Assembly (NCBI RefSeq): GCF_945901735.1
Contig: NZ_CAMDLM010000004.1
Coordinates: 62,001 to 126,000, forward strand
Direction of reading: 5' to 3'
Length of the DNA: 64,000 nucleotides
From: Limnohabitans sp. Rim8
GTDB lineage: Bacteria > Pseudomonadota > Gammaproteobacteria > Burkholderiales > Burkholderiaceae_C
This document shows positions 1-9,342 of this stretch, piece after piece (within the stretch, counting starts at the first letter, position 1; the number at the start of each line of letters is the position of its first letter). The notes below the pieces were generated by a model, which made no database searches, was not told where the DNA came from, and saw only the letters and a program-made list of their open reading frames with translations. The position numbers were made by a program, and so were the translations under genes.

Positions 1-633
1 ATTGCATTGGTTCGCACATCCGGCACAAGCGCTGATCGTCATGCTGGTCTGTCGCAATTTATTATTGACCTCTCCTTACCAGGTGTGACTCGAAAACCCA
101 TTGTCGACCTAACGGGTGACCAGCATTTTTCTGAAATATTTTTTGAAAATGTGATGTTGAATGAAGATGCTTTGATTGGTGTTGAAGGTCAGGGCTGGGA
201 TCAAGTGATTGCAGAATTGGCATTTGAGCGAAGCGGCCCAGAACGTGTTTATTCCAGCATTGTTTTGCTTGATGAGTGGATCAAATGGCTCAAACAAGGA
301 CGGGCCACTCCGCAGCGCATTGCCATGGTAGGGAGATTCACTGTGCACCTCAGCACTTTGCGAAATATGTCGATTGCCGTCACTCACCAATTGGTGGAAG
401 ACAAAAGTCCAGTGATTGAAGCGGCCCTTGTCAAAGACATTGCCACCGAGTTCGAACAACATATTCCGGCATTGTTAGAAGATGAAATGGGGTCAGATCC
501 AAATGAGATCATTGATCCCAACTTGCTCCGCGCATTGGCTTATGTGAGTCAAATGGCTCCAACTTATTCCTTGCGCGGCGGCACTCGTGAAATATTGCGT
601 GGCATGATTGCCCGTGGATTGGGTCTCAGATGA
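1..633 (+). CDS. Acyl-CoA dehydrogenase, 3' part (runs off the window start)
   Basis: The frame is open from the first base, so this is the C-terminal 210 residues of a longer protein. It resembles the middle beta domain and C-terminal helical domain of flavin acyl-CoA dehydrogenases, which introduce the alpha,beta double bond in acyl-CoA. The end carries a GGTREILRGMIARGLG stretch matching the family's 'GT-EI-R..IAR' C-terminal signature. The residue corresponding to the Glu of the usual 'YEGT' base motif appears to be Gly (RGGT), so this chain may not carry the catalytic base there. Its stop overlaps the ATG of the next dehydrogenase (ATGA), so the two are translationally coupled and may form a heteromeric enzyme (inference). 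Codon usage is clearly AT-richer than genes after 2.6 kb. Confidence 0.85.
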   Translation: MALVRTSGTSADRHAGLSQFIIDLSLPGVTRKPIVDLTGDQHFSEIFFENVMLNEDALIGVEGQGWDQVIAELAFERSGPERVYSSIVLLDEWIKWLKQGRATPQRIAMVGRFTVHLSTLRNMSIAVTHQLVEDKSPVIEAALVKDIATEFEQHIPALLEDEMGSDPNEIIDPNLLRALAYVSQMAPTYSLRGGTREILRGMIARGLGLR

Positions 634-1631
634 CGAATATTTTTGTAGAAGCACTTGAACCGATACTGGCTCACCATTGCAAGACATCCGATGTACGCCG
701 AATTGAATCCAATGATTCTGGTCATTCTCTTTTTGAAAAAATTTCTGATGCTGGTTTTTTTGAATTATTGACCGATGAATCTGATGGAGGTGCTGGCATC
801 AGCACTCGAGATTTATTTCCAATACTACTTTTACTGGGTCAATATGCAGTTCCACTTCCGATTGCCCAGACGATTGCCGCGCGTTGGTTATGGAAAAACC
901 ATGCGAGCATTCCAAATGGATTGATTGCTTTCGCACCTCATCACACGGTCAAGGATGAGTTGTTGATTTGCGCCAACATCCCCATGGGTAGAGTTAGCCA
1001 ATTCTTTGTTATTCAGGATCGACTCGGCTACAAAATTTTAAATTGCGCTGATGCAATCAATATTTATGACAGTGGAATTCATGGAAGTTTATTGGCAACT
1101 TTGAATTGGGAAAGCCATGCGGGTCAATTTTTTGATATCAAAAATTCGCCTACAGATCTCATGTCATTGTCGGCATCATTAAAAGCCGTCGAATTGGCTG
1201 CATCCATCAAAAAAGTTTTTGATATGACGCTTCAATACGCCAACGATCGAGTTCAATTTGGAAAATCAATTGGCAAATTTCAAGCCATTCAACATCAGCT
1301 CAGCGTGATGGCTGAACATGTCGCTGCAGCAAGCATCGCCGTGCAAGCGGCATTTGATATTGAGACTGGGCCGCCTTCACGCATGCTGAGCGCGATTGCA
1401 AAATCAAGAACGAGTGAATCGGCACAGCTGATAGCAGCAACAGCGCATGCTGTTCATGGTGCCATTGGCATTACATACGAATATGACTTGCAAATTTATA
1501 CCCGTAGACTTCACCATGCCCGCATGGCCTATGGATCCGAGTCTTATTGGAATCAATGGATTGGAGAGCAAGTGTTAGCAAGCCCATCAACTCAACTGTC
1601 CGATTTCATTCAAATGACCTCTCAGCCATGA
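630..1631 (+). CDS. Acyl-CoA dehydrogenase family protein
   Basis: 333 residues, slightly short for a typical 380-residue acyl-CoA dehydrogenase. The C-terminal half carries the family pattern DRVQFGKSIGKFQAIQH (about residues 206-222) and HGAIGITYEYDLQIYTRR (about 276-293), used for FAD binding and subunit contacts. The N-terminal third is divergent. The protein ends soon after the last helix and lacks a 'YEGT..I.R' tail, which the upstream partner retains in altered form. Start and stop are both coupled by ATGA overlaps, to the upstream dehydrogenase and to the downstream aldolase. A paired alpha/beta dehydrogenase, as known for steroid-type FadE enzymes, is a reasonable inference. The substrate is unknown. 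Confidence 0.85.
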   Translation: MTNIFVEALEPILAHHCKTSDVRRIESNDSGHSLFEKISDAGFFELLTDESDGGAGISTRDLFPILLLLGQYAVPLPIAQTIAARWLWKNHASIPNGLIAFAPHHTVKDELLICANIPMGRVSQFFVIQDRLGYKILNCADAINIYDSGIHGSLLATLNWESHAGQFFDIKNSPTDLMSLSASLKAVELAASIKKVFDMTLQYANDRVQFGKSIGKFQAIQHQLSVMAEHVAAASIAVQAAFDIETGPPSRMLSAIAKSRTSESAQLIAATAHAVHGAIGITYEYDLQIYTRRLHHARMAYGSESYWNQWIGEQVLASPSTQLSDFIQMTSQP

Positions 1632-2428
1632 CCAAAACAACACAGACGCCCAATCCGCTTTGGGAAAAGTTGAAGAACGGCGAACGTGGCATCGGAACAT
1701 TTGTTTTTTCGTCTGACCCCTGCCATACAGAAATTATTCGCCACGCGGGCTTTGATTTGGTCGTCATAGACATGGAACATGCACCCCTGGAAATAGGCGA
1801 TGTTGCAGCACATGTTCGTGCTGCAAACGCAACGGGTATTTCATGTTGGGCTCGCGTGGGACACGCACAACCACAGCAGATGGGAAGATTGCTTGATCAA
1901 GGCGTACACGGAATTGTGCTGCCACATTTCGGTTTGGACATGACCCGCACGCAAGAAGTATTGAAAGCATTTCGATACGCTCCCAGTGGCACGCGCGGAA
2001 CTTGTACGGGTGTTCGAAGCGTTTCGTATGGCTTAACTTCATTCGAAAACTATGCAACCACGTCCAACGAACAAGCAATGGCCATTGGGCTCATTGAAGA
2101 TGCTTCAGTGGTTAACAACATTGAGTCTGTTTTAGCAAACTGCAAACTTGATGCCATCGTTCCAGGCGGTCCGGGCGATTTGGCCACATCCATGGGATTT
2201 CATGGTCAAGGCAATCATCCCGAGGTCATCGCTGCGGTCAAGAAAATTGTTTCAGCTGGGAAAAAAATCCCTGGCCTCAAAATTGGTGTCTATCTGATTG
2301 ATCCCAAAACAGCAGGAATGTGGATTGATTTAGGCGTTGATTTCTTCCTGTGCTCCATTGACTATCGCGTCATGGCCAATGCTTATCAGTCTATTCAAAA
2401 AGAGATGACGAGCATTCCTTCCTTTTAA
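1628..2428 (+). CDS. HpcH/HpaI aldolase/citrate lyase family protein
   Basis: 266 residues from an ATG that overlaps the preceding stop (ATGA); an in-frame upstream start at 1547 would run through the dehydrogenase gene and is rejected. The sequence fits class II, metal-dependent HpcH/HpaI aldolases, which make or cleave pyruvate- or acyl-CoA-derived aldols in a TIM barrel. Visible motifs are VVIDMEHAPLE (about residues 43-53), the ARVG strand, GVHGIVLPHFG, IGLIEDASVVNNIE (metal Glu) and VPGGPGDLATSMG (metal Asp in the PGDL context). Coupling to two acyl-CoA dehydrogenases suggests a retro-aldol step in an acyl-CoA route. This is the last gene of the AT-richer block; a 181-base gap without recognised features follows. 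Confidence 0.85.
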   Translation: MTKTTQTPNPLWEKLKNGERGIGTFVFSSDPCHTEIIRHAGFDLVVIDMEHAPLEIGDVAAHVRAANATGISCWARVGHAQPQQMGRLLDQGVHGIVLPHFGLDMTRTQEVLKAFRYAPSGTRGTCTGVRSVSYGLTSFENYATTSNEQAMAIGLIEDASVVNNIESVLANCKLDAIVPGGPGDLATSMGFHGQGNHPEVIAAVKKIVSAGKKIPGLKIGVYLIDPKTAGMWIDLGVDFFLCSIDYRVMANAYQSIQKEMTSIPSF

Positions 2429-2609
2429 AACCACTGATTTTTATTGGCCCTGCTGTCGCATCCCGAATGATTGCATGGACTCAAACCGGTCTCCGCTCTT
2501 CATGGCCAGGGAAGTCTTTCGTCAGTTGATAGACAGTTTTTACTTCGCCACTGCAGTCCATTGGCCACTCAAAACAAGCGAAATCTCATCAACAGACAAA
2601 GGCTTGAAG

Positions 2610-3613
2610 TCACACCACCGCGTGACAAGCGATCTTGATGCCTTTGAAGTCACGCAAAGCGGGGCGCTCAGCACGGCAGATGTCGGTGGCCTGCGGGCAG
2701 CGGGGGTGGAAGGTGCAGCCACTTGGGGGGTTCAGCGGGTTGGGCACTTCGCCTTGCACCGGGGTGCGGGCGCGGCCGGTGTCGTGCATTTTGGGAATCG
2801 CGTCCAGCAGCATCTTGGTGTAGGGGTGCTGGGGGTTGCCAAACAAGGTGTGTTTGTCGGCCAGTTCCACCAGTCGGCCCAAATACATCACGCCCACCCG
2901 GTCGCTCACATGGCGCACCACGGCCAGGTTGTGGCTGATGAACAAATACGTCAAACCGCGCTCGCGCTGCAGGTCTTTCATGATGTTGAGCACCTGCGCT
3001 TGCACGCTCACGTCGAGCGCCGAAGTCGGCTCGTCGCACACCAAAAACTCAGGCGCGGTGGCCAATGCACGGGCGATTGAGATGCGCTGGCGTTGCCCAC
3101 CCGAGAACTGGTGCGGGTACTTGACCATGTCGAGCGGCGACAAGCCCACTGACTTGAGCAACTCGGCCACGCGGGCTTTGAGCTCTTCAGCGTCGCGGAT
3201 CAAACCATGCTCTTTGAGCGGTTCGCCAATGATGTCGTCCACCGTCCAGCGCGGGTTCAGGCTGGCATAGGGGTCTTGAAAAATCATCTGGATGCGCTGG
3301 CGCATCTTTTGCGCGTCGGCCGACTTGAAAGCGGCGTGCGCGTCTTGCCCATCAAAGGTCAGGCCGCCGCGTGTGGGCTCGTACAAGCCCACCAGCAAGC
3401 GGGCCACGGTGCTTTTGCCGCAACCGGACTCGCCCACCAGGGCCAGGGTTTTGCCGCGTTCAATCTCAAAACTCACGCCGTCCACAGCATTCAGCAGTTG
3501 GCGCGGTTTGCCCTCGATCACGCGGTTAAGCCAGGGGGCTGACACGTCGAAAGTTTTGGCCAGGTCGTGCGCCACGACCAGGGGTTGGGGTTTGGCGTTG
3601 CTCATGGTGTCGC

Positions 3614-3617
<4 letters not shown>
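2610..3617 (-). CDS. Dpp/Opp-type ABC transporter ATP-binding protein (DppF-like)
   Basis: 335 residues. I chose the ATG at 3617 because it overlaps the stop of the upstream ATPase gene (ATGA) and removes an Arg-rich extension. It powers peptide or other nickel/peptide-family uptake at the cytoplasmic face of the membrane. Walker A GESGCGKS is at about residues 62-69, Q-loop FQDP near 113, signature FSGGQRQR at about 171-178 and Walker B LVCDEP near 192-197. The tail has the Cys-containing oligopeptide-transporter extension (GCTFHPRCP...C). This is the last gene of the leftward seven-gene operon that starts at 10949. Confidence 0.93.
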
Positions 3618-4578
<961 letters not shown>

Positions 4579-4582
<4 letters not shown>

Positions 4583-5487
4583 CGCAATCTCGGATTCAGC
4601 GCGTCGCGCAACCAGTCACCCAGCAAGTTCACCGACAAGGCGATCACCACCAGCATCAGGCCCGGGAAAATCGTGATCCACCACTCGCCCGAGAACAAAT
4701 AGTCGTTGCCCACGCGAATCAGCGTGCCCAGCGAAGGCGAGGTGGGCGGTGCGCCCACACCCAAAAATGACAGCGTGGCTTCGGTGATGATGGCCGTGGC
4801 CACCTGAATGGTGGCCAACACCATGACCGGACCCATCACGTTGGGCAGCACATGCTTGAACATGATGCGCAACGGCGCCACACCCGTCACGCGGGCGGCC
4901 TGCACGTATTCTTTGTTGCGCTCCACCAAAGTGGTGCCGCGCACGGTGCGGGCGTACTGCACCCAGCCCGTCAGCGAGATCGAGATGATCAGCACACCAA
5001 AGGCCAGCGACTCGTGCGCATTGGGAAACAGGGCACGCCCCACGCCCGCGATCAAAAGCGCCACCAAAATGGCCGGGAAGGACAGCATCACATCGCACAG
5101 GCGCATGAGCAAAGCGTCGAGCCAGCCGCCCTTGAAACCCGCCAACAAGCCCAGGCCCACGCCGACCACCACCGACAAAATCACCGAAGCCAGGCCGACG
5201 ATCAAAGAAATGCGGGAACCATAGATCAGGGCCGACAAAATGTCTCGCCCCTGGTCGTCGGTGCCCAGCAAAAACTTGGAAGTGCCGCCCTCCATCCAGG
5301 CAGGCGGCAAGCGGGCGTCGCTCAACTCCAGCGTGGCCAGATCAAACGGGTTGGTAGGCGACACCCACCCGGCAAAGACCGAACAAAAAAGACAAATGAA
5401 GGCGATGGCAGCCGCCACCATCGCCATGGGCGATTGGCGGAAGCTGTAACCGACGTCGCTGTTCAGCCAACGTTTCAATGCGTTCAT
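4579..5487 (-). CDS. Dpp/Opp-type ABC transporter permease (DppC-like)
   Basis: 302 residues of an inner-membrane permease of the binding-protein-dependent family. The N-terminal cytoplasmic segment followed by a first membrane helix (about residues 22-42), then the conserved LLGTDDQGRDILSALIYGSRIS stretch (only the family pattern is named) and four or five further helices, is typical of DppC/OppC. The coupling loop toward the ATPases is the EYVQAARVTG segment (about residues 193-202, an EAA-like motif). It starts three bases after the binding-protein stop at 5491. The DppB partner lies upstream across the M20 hydrolase and second binding-protein genes, a split arrangement of the permease pair. 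Confidence 0.92.
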
Positions 5488-5490
5488 GGA

Positions 5491-7074
5491 TTACTTGATG
5501 CTGATGGATTTGAACGGCATGGAGTTGTCACCGCGCTGCACCAGTGTGACCTTTTTGCTGGTGCCCCAGGCCAAGGCCTGCTGGTGCAGTGGCAAGTGGC
5601 CGATGTCGGCGTTGTGCAACTCAAAGACCTCTTTGATCATGGCGTTGCGCTTGGCTTGGTCGGTTTCGCTTTGAATTTTCACGGTCAGCTCGTCCACCTT
5701 GGGGTTGCAATAAGCGCCCAGGTTGAACTGGCCTGTACCTTTGTCGTCCACGCAGCGCATCAAGGCATTGAGCGCGTTGTGGGCGTCATAGGTGCTGGGG
5801 GTCCAACCCAGCAAATAGAAACTGGTATCACGGCGCAGAATTTTCGGGAAATAGGTGCCCTTGGTCTCGGCCTTGAGGTTGATCTTGATGTTCACCCGTG
5901 CCAAGTTGGCGGCCACGGCTTCGCAGATCTGGCCATCGTTCACATAACGGTCATTGGGGCAGTTCATGTCCACCGAGAAACCTGTGGGGTAACCCGCTTC
6001 GGCCAGCAGCTTTTTGGACGCTTCAGGGTCAAAGGGCAAGCGCTTGTTCAGATCGGGGTTGAAGCCGTTGATGCCAGGGCCGACCATCAAGGCGCTGGGG
6101 TTGGAGGCGCCACGCATCACGGTGCGCTTGATGCCTTCGATGTCGATGGCTTGGTAGAAGGCCTGGCGCACGCGCTTGTCCTTGAAGGGGTTCTTGCCCT
6201 TCACACTGGAGTACAGCAATTCGTCACGCTTTTGGTCCATGCCCAAAAAGATGGTGCGCAACTCAGGCGCCACCAAGGCGCGGGTGTTGGCACCAGAGTT
6301 GATGCGGGGCACGTCTTGTACCGGCACGGGTTCCATGATGTCGATTTCACCGGACAGCAAAGCCGCCACGCGGGTCGGGTCGTTGGCAATCACCGAGAAA
6401 ATGACTTCGTCCACGTTGCCTTCGATATTGCCCCAGTAGCTGCCGTTGCGCACAAAGGTGGTGCGGATATTGGGCTGGCGCTCACGCAGGCGGTAAGGGC
6501 CTGTGCCATTGGCGCGGAAAGACGCGGCATTCTCGATGCCCTTGCGGCGGTCCACCGGGCGTGTGGCTTGGTTGTCCTCGCACCACTTTTTGCTCATCAT
6601 GAAGACGGTGGACAGCACGTTGGGCAAGATCGGGAAAGGGGCCTTGGTTTCGATTTCGATGGTGTGGCTGTCCACCTTGCGCACTTCCTTGATGTCGTTG
6701 GTGTTGCTGCGCATGTCCGAGCCTTCGCCTGCGGCGCGGTTCAGCGAGAACACCACGTCATCGGCCGTAAAAGGCGTGTCGTCATGAAAGCGCACGTTCT
6801 TGCGCAGTTCAAAACGCCACACGTTGGGCGAGGTCTGCTTCCACGAGGTGGCCAGTCCGGGTTCAAACTTCAGGTCTTTGCTCACGCCGACCAGCGACTC
6901 GTAAACGTTGTTGGTCACGCTCAGTTGCAGCGATTCGTTGAGCGAGTGGGGATCCATCGACAAGGCGTCGCCCTGGTTGGCAATGCGCACGGTGGCGGCA
7001 TTGGCAACGCCCAGCGACAGGGCCGACACCAAAGCGGCAGCCATCAAGGAACGGGAGAGTTTGGAAGTACGCAT
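5491..7074 (-). CDS. ABC transporter substrate-binding protein, family 5 (DppA-like), second copy in operon
   Basis: 527 residues with a Sec signal peptide (about 1-26, ending LGVANA). It belongs to the family 5 solute-binding proteins that deliver peptides or other ligands to Dpp/Opp permeases in the periplasm. A ribosome-binding site (GGAG, about six bases upstream) supports the ATG at 7074. It is clearly paralogous to the binding protein at 9342-10949: both contain FLGMDQxRDEL, SSVKGKNP, a YQAID segment, the AGYP.GF motif and a CPNxRYxND.xIC segment. Two binding proteins in one operon suggest that the transporter serves two ligand sets (inference). Confidence 0.92.
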   Translation of the reverse strand: MRTSKLSRSLMAAALVSALSLGVANAATVRIANQGDALSMDPHSLNESLQLSVTNNVYESLVGVSKDLKFEPGLATSWKQTSPNVWRFELRKNVRFHDDTPFTADDVVFSLNRAAGEGSDMRSNTNDIKEVRKVDSHTIEIETKAPFPILPNVLSTVFMMSKKWCEDNQATRPVDRRKGIENAASFRANGTGPYRLRERQPNIRTTFVRNGSYWGNIEGNVDEVIFSVIANDPTRVAALLSGEIDIMEPVPVQDVPRINSGANTRALVAPELRTIFLGMDQKRDELLYSSVKGKNPFKDKRVRQAFYQAIDIEGIKRTVMRGASNPSALMVGPGINGFNPDLNKRLPFDPEASKKLLAEAGYPTGFSVDMNCPNDRYVNDGQICEAVAANLARVNIKINLKAETKGTYFPKILRRDTSFYLLGWTPSTYDAHNALNALMRCVDDKGTGQFNLGAYCNPKVDELTVKIQSETDQAKRNAMIKEVFELHNADIGHLPLHQQALAWGTSKKVTLVQRGDNSMPFKSISIK

Positions 7075-7117
7075 AAAAGACTCCAGGGGTTGAGAGAGAG
7101 AGAAGTGTTGTGCAAGG

Positions 7118-8359
7118 TCAAACGGGTGAGCCCACAGGCAGCGCCTGCTCCACCAAACTGGCGTGCAAAGCCGCGCCCAGTGGCAAGATCTCGTCGTTGA
7201 AATCGTAACGGCTGTTGTGCAGTGGGTGCGGCCCCGGACCGTGCGGCAGGCCTTGGCCGATGCGGATGTAAGCGCCGGGTTTGGCCTGCAGCATGAAGGA
7301 AAAATCTTCGCCGCCCATGCTGGGCAGCATGTCGCGCCAGACCTTGTCTTCGCCTACCAGAGTGGCCGCGACATCGCAGGCAAACTGCGCTTCGGGCACG
7401 GTGTTGACAGTGGCGGGGTAGACGCGCTCGTAGGTCAATTCGGCCGAGGCCCCAAAGCCTTGCGCCACACCGTTGCACAAGGCGCGCAAACGGTCTTCGA
7501 TCTGGTCTTGCACGCGCTCGCTGTAGGTGCGCACGGTGCCCACCAAAGTGGCTTCGCCCGGAATCACGCTCATGGCGCCAGGGTGGCCCGCTTGCATCGA
7601 GCAGATGCTGATGACCGCCTGATCAAAAGCCGACAGGTTGCGTGAGACCACGCTTTGCGCGGCCGTGATGATGTGCCCGGCCACCAGCACCGGGTCAACG
7701 CCCTGGTGCGGGCGGGCGCCATGGCCGCCTTTGCCGATGATGCGGATCTCGATGCGGTCCACCGCCGCCTGCATGGGGCCGGGGGTGATGCCGATCACGC
7801 CCAAGGGCGTCTCGGGCGAGTTGTGTTGGGCATAGACCTGCTCGCACGGAAAGCGCTCAAACAGGCCGTCTTGCATCATGGCGCGCGCTCCCGCATAGCC
7901 CTCTTCTCCCGGCTGAAAAATCAGCACGGCCGTGCCGTCAAAGCGCCGGGTTTCGGCCAGGTAGCGGGCTGCGCCCATCAGCATGGCGGTGTGGCCGTCG
8001 TGGCCACAGCCATGCATGAGGCCGGGCGTGCCCGACTTCCAGGTGCATTCGTTGTGCTCGGTCAGGGGCAGTGCGTCCATGTCGGCGCGCAGGCCGATCA
8101 TGCGGCCGGGGTTGGCCGCCGAGCGACCTTGGCCGTACACCAAGGCCACCACGCCGGTTTTGCCGATGCCGGTGTGGATGCTGTCCACGCCACACACCTG
8201 CAGCATTTCGGCCACGCGGCGTGCGGTGTAGACCTCTTCAAATCCCAACTCGGGGTGGGCGTGCAGGTCGCGCCGAAACGCCGTGAGCTCGGGGTGGAAC
8301 TGCGCGATGCGCGAAAAAGCAGCACCCCGCCCCAACACCGATTGCAAAGAAGCGCCCAC
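7118..8359 (-). CDS. M20 family amidohydrolase (HipO/aminoacylase-type metallopeptidase)
   Basis: 413 residues from a GTG at 8359 that has a G-rich ribosome-binding sequence nine bases upstream and lies two bases after the DppB stop. A TTG at 8365 is the alternative; the longer open frame to 8824 reads through dppB. M20D family hallmarks are visible: DLHAHPELGFEE (31-42), RADMDALP (91-98), HGCGHDGHT (116-124, metal ligands), QPGEEGYAGA (149-158, catalytic Glu region) and a C-terminal LHNSRYDFND segment with a metal His. The family hydrolyses N-acyl amino acids or amides in the cytoplasm. Its place between permease and binding-protein genes suggests it processes the imported substrate. Confidence 0.9.
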   Translation of the reverse strand: MGASLQSVLGRGAAFSRIAQFHPELTAFRRDLHAHPELGFEEVYTARRVAEMLQVCGVDSIHTGIGKTGVVALVYGQGRSAANPGRMIGLRADMDALPLTEHNECTWKSGTPGLMHGCGHDGHTAMLMGAARYLAETRRFDGTAVLIFQPGEEGYAGARAMMQDGLFERFPCEQVYAQHNSPETPLGVIGITPGPMQAAVDRIEIRIIGKGGHGARPHQGVDPVLVAGHIITAAQSVVSRNLSAFDQAVISICSMQAGHPGAMSVIPGEATLVGTVRTYSERVQDQIEDRLRALCNGVAQGFGASAELTYERVYPATVNTVPEAQFACDVAATLVGEDKVWRDMLPSMGGEDFSFMLQAKPGAYIRIGQGLPHGPGPHPLHNSRYDFNDEILPLGAALHASLVEQALPVGSPV

Positions 8360-8361
8360 GC

Positions 8362-9342
8362 TCAATGGCCCCCGGGCTTGCCCACGCGCAGGCGCGGGTC
8401 CACCACAAAATACAGCAAGTCCACGATCAGGTTGATGACCACAAAGATCAGCGCGATCAGGCACAGATAAGCGGCCATGACCGGGATGTCGGCAAAGGTC
8501 ACCGCCTGGATGAACAGCAAGCCCATGCCGGGCCACTGGAACACCGTCTCGGTGATGATGGCAAAGGCAATCAGGCCGCCCAACTGCAAACCGGTGATGG
8601 TCATCACCGGCACCAGCGTGTTTTTGAGGGCATGGCCAAAGTGGATGGCACGGTTGGACAGGCCACGGGCACGGGCAAACTTGATGTAGTCGGTGCGCAG
8701 CACCTCCAGCATCTCGGCGCGCACCAGGCGCATGATGAGCGTGAGCTGAAAAATTGCCAGCGTCACGGCAGGCAACACGATGTGGTGCCAGCCCTTGGCC
8801 GTCATCAAGCCGCTCGACCACCAACCCATCTGGATCACCTCACCCCGGCCAAAGCTGGGGAACCAGCCCAAGATCACGGCAAACACCAGAATCAACAAAA
8901 TGCCGATCAAAAAAGTGGGCAGCGACACACCCAGCAAGGACACCGTCATGATGAACTGGCTGGCCCAAGTGCCCCGGCGCAGGGCTGCATACACCCCCAT
9001 GGGGATGCCGATCACCAGCGCCATGGTGGCGGCCACCAAAGCCAGCTCCAGCGTGGCAGGCAAGCGCTCGGCGATCAGGCGCGAGACCTTGGCGCCTTGC
9101 CGCAGGCTGAGGCCAAACTCGCCCTGCACCGCGTTGACCAAAAAGTGGCCAAACTGCACAAAGAAAGGCTGGTCCAAACCCAAGTCCGATCGCAGCAAGT
9201 CAATCTGTTCTTTGGTGGCGTCTTGCCCCAGCAAAAACACCACCGGATCTCCCACATACTGGAACAACAAAAACGCGATGAACGCGACCGTGACCATGAC
9301 GATCACGGCCTGGATCAACCGCTGCAAAATGAATGCGAGCAT
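8362..9342 (-). CDS. Dpp/Opp-type ABC transporter permease (DppB-like)
   Basis: 326 residues. Membrane permease with an N-terminal helix (about residues 9-29, IQAVIVMVTVAFIAFLLF pattern), a periplasmic loop containing LGLDQPFFVQF (about 54-64), and five further helices. The cytoplasmic ATPase-coupling segment is YIKFARARGLS (about 219-229). Length and topology match DppB/OppB. Its ATG shares one base with the stop of the upstream binding-protein gene (TGATG), so expression is coupled. DppC, its pairing partner, is encoded about 3 kb further along the same operon. Confidence 0.92.
   Translation of the reverse strand: MLAFILQRLIQAVIVMVTVAFIAFLLFQYVGDPVVFLLGQDATKEQIDLLRSDLGLDQPFFVQFGHFLVNAVQGEFGLSLRQGAKVSRLIAERLPATLELALVAATMALVIGIPMGVYAALRRGTWASQFIMTVSLLGVSLPTFLIGILLILVFAVILGWFPSFGRGEVIQMGWWSSGLMTAKGWHHIVLPAVTLAIFQLTLIMRLVRAEMLEVLRTDYIKFARARGLSNRAIHFGHALKNTLVPVMTITGLQLGGLIAFAIITETVFQWPGMGLLFIQAVTFADIPVMAAYLCLIALIFVVINLIVDLLYFVVDPRLRVGKPGGH

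Noticed and set aside
4852-7200. 782-codon open frame on the plus strand opposite the Dpp-type operon
   Set aside because: It is antisense to two recognised genes, has the His/Gly/Val-rich composition of a mirror of GC-rich codons, and matches no family.
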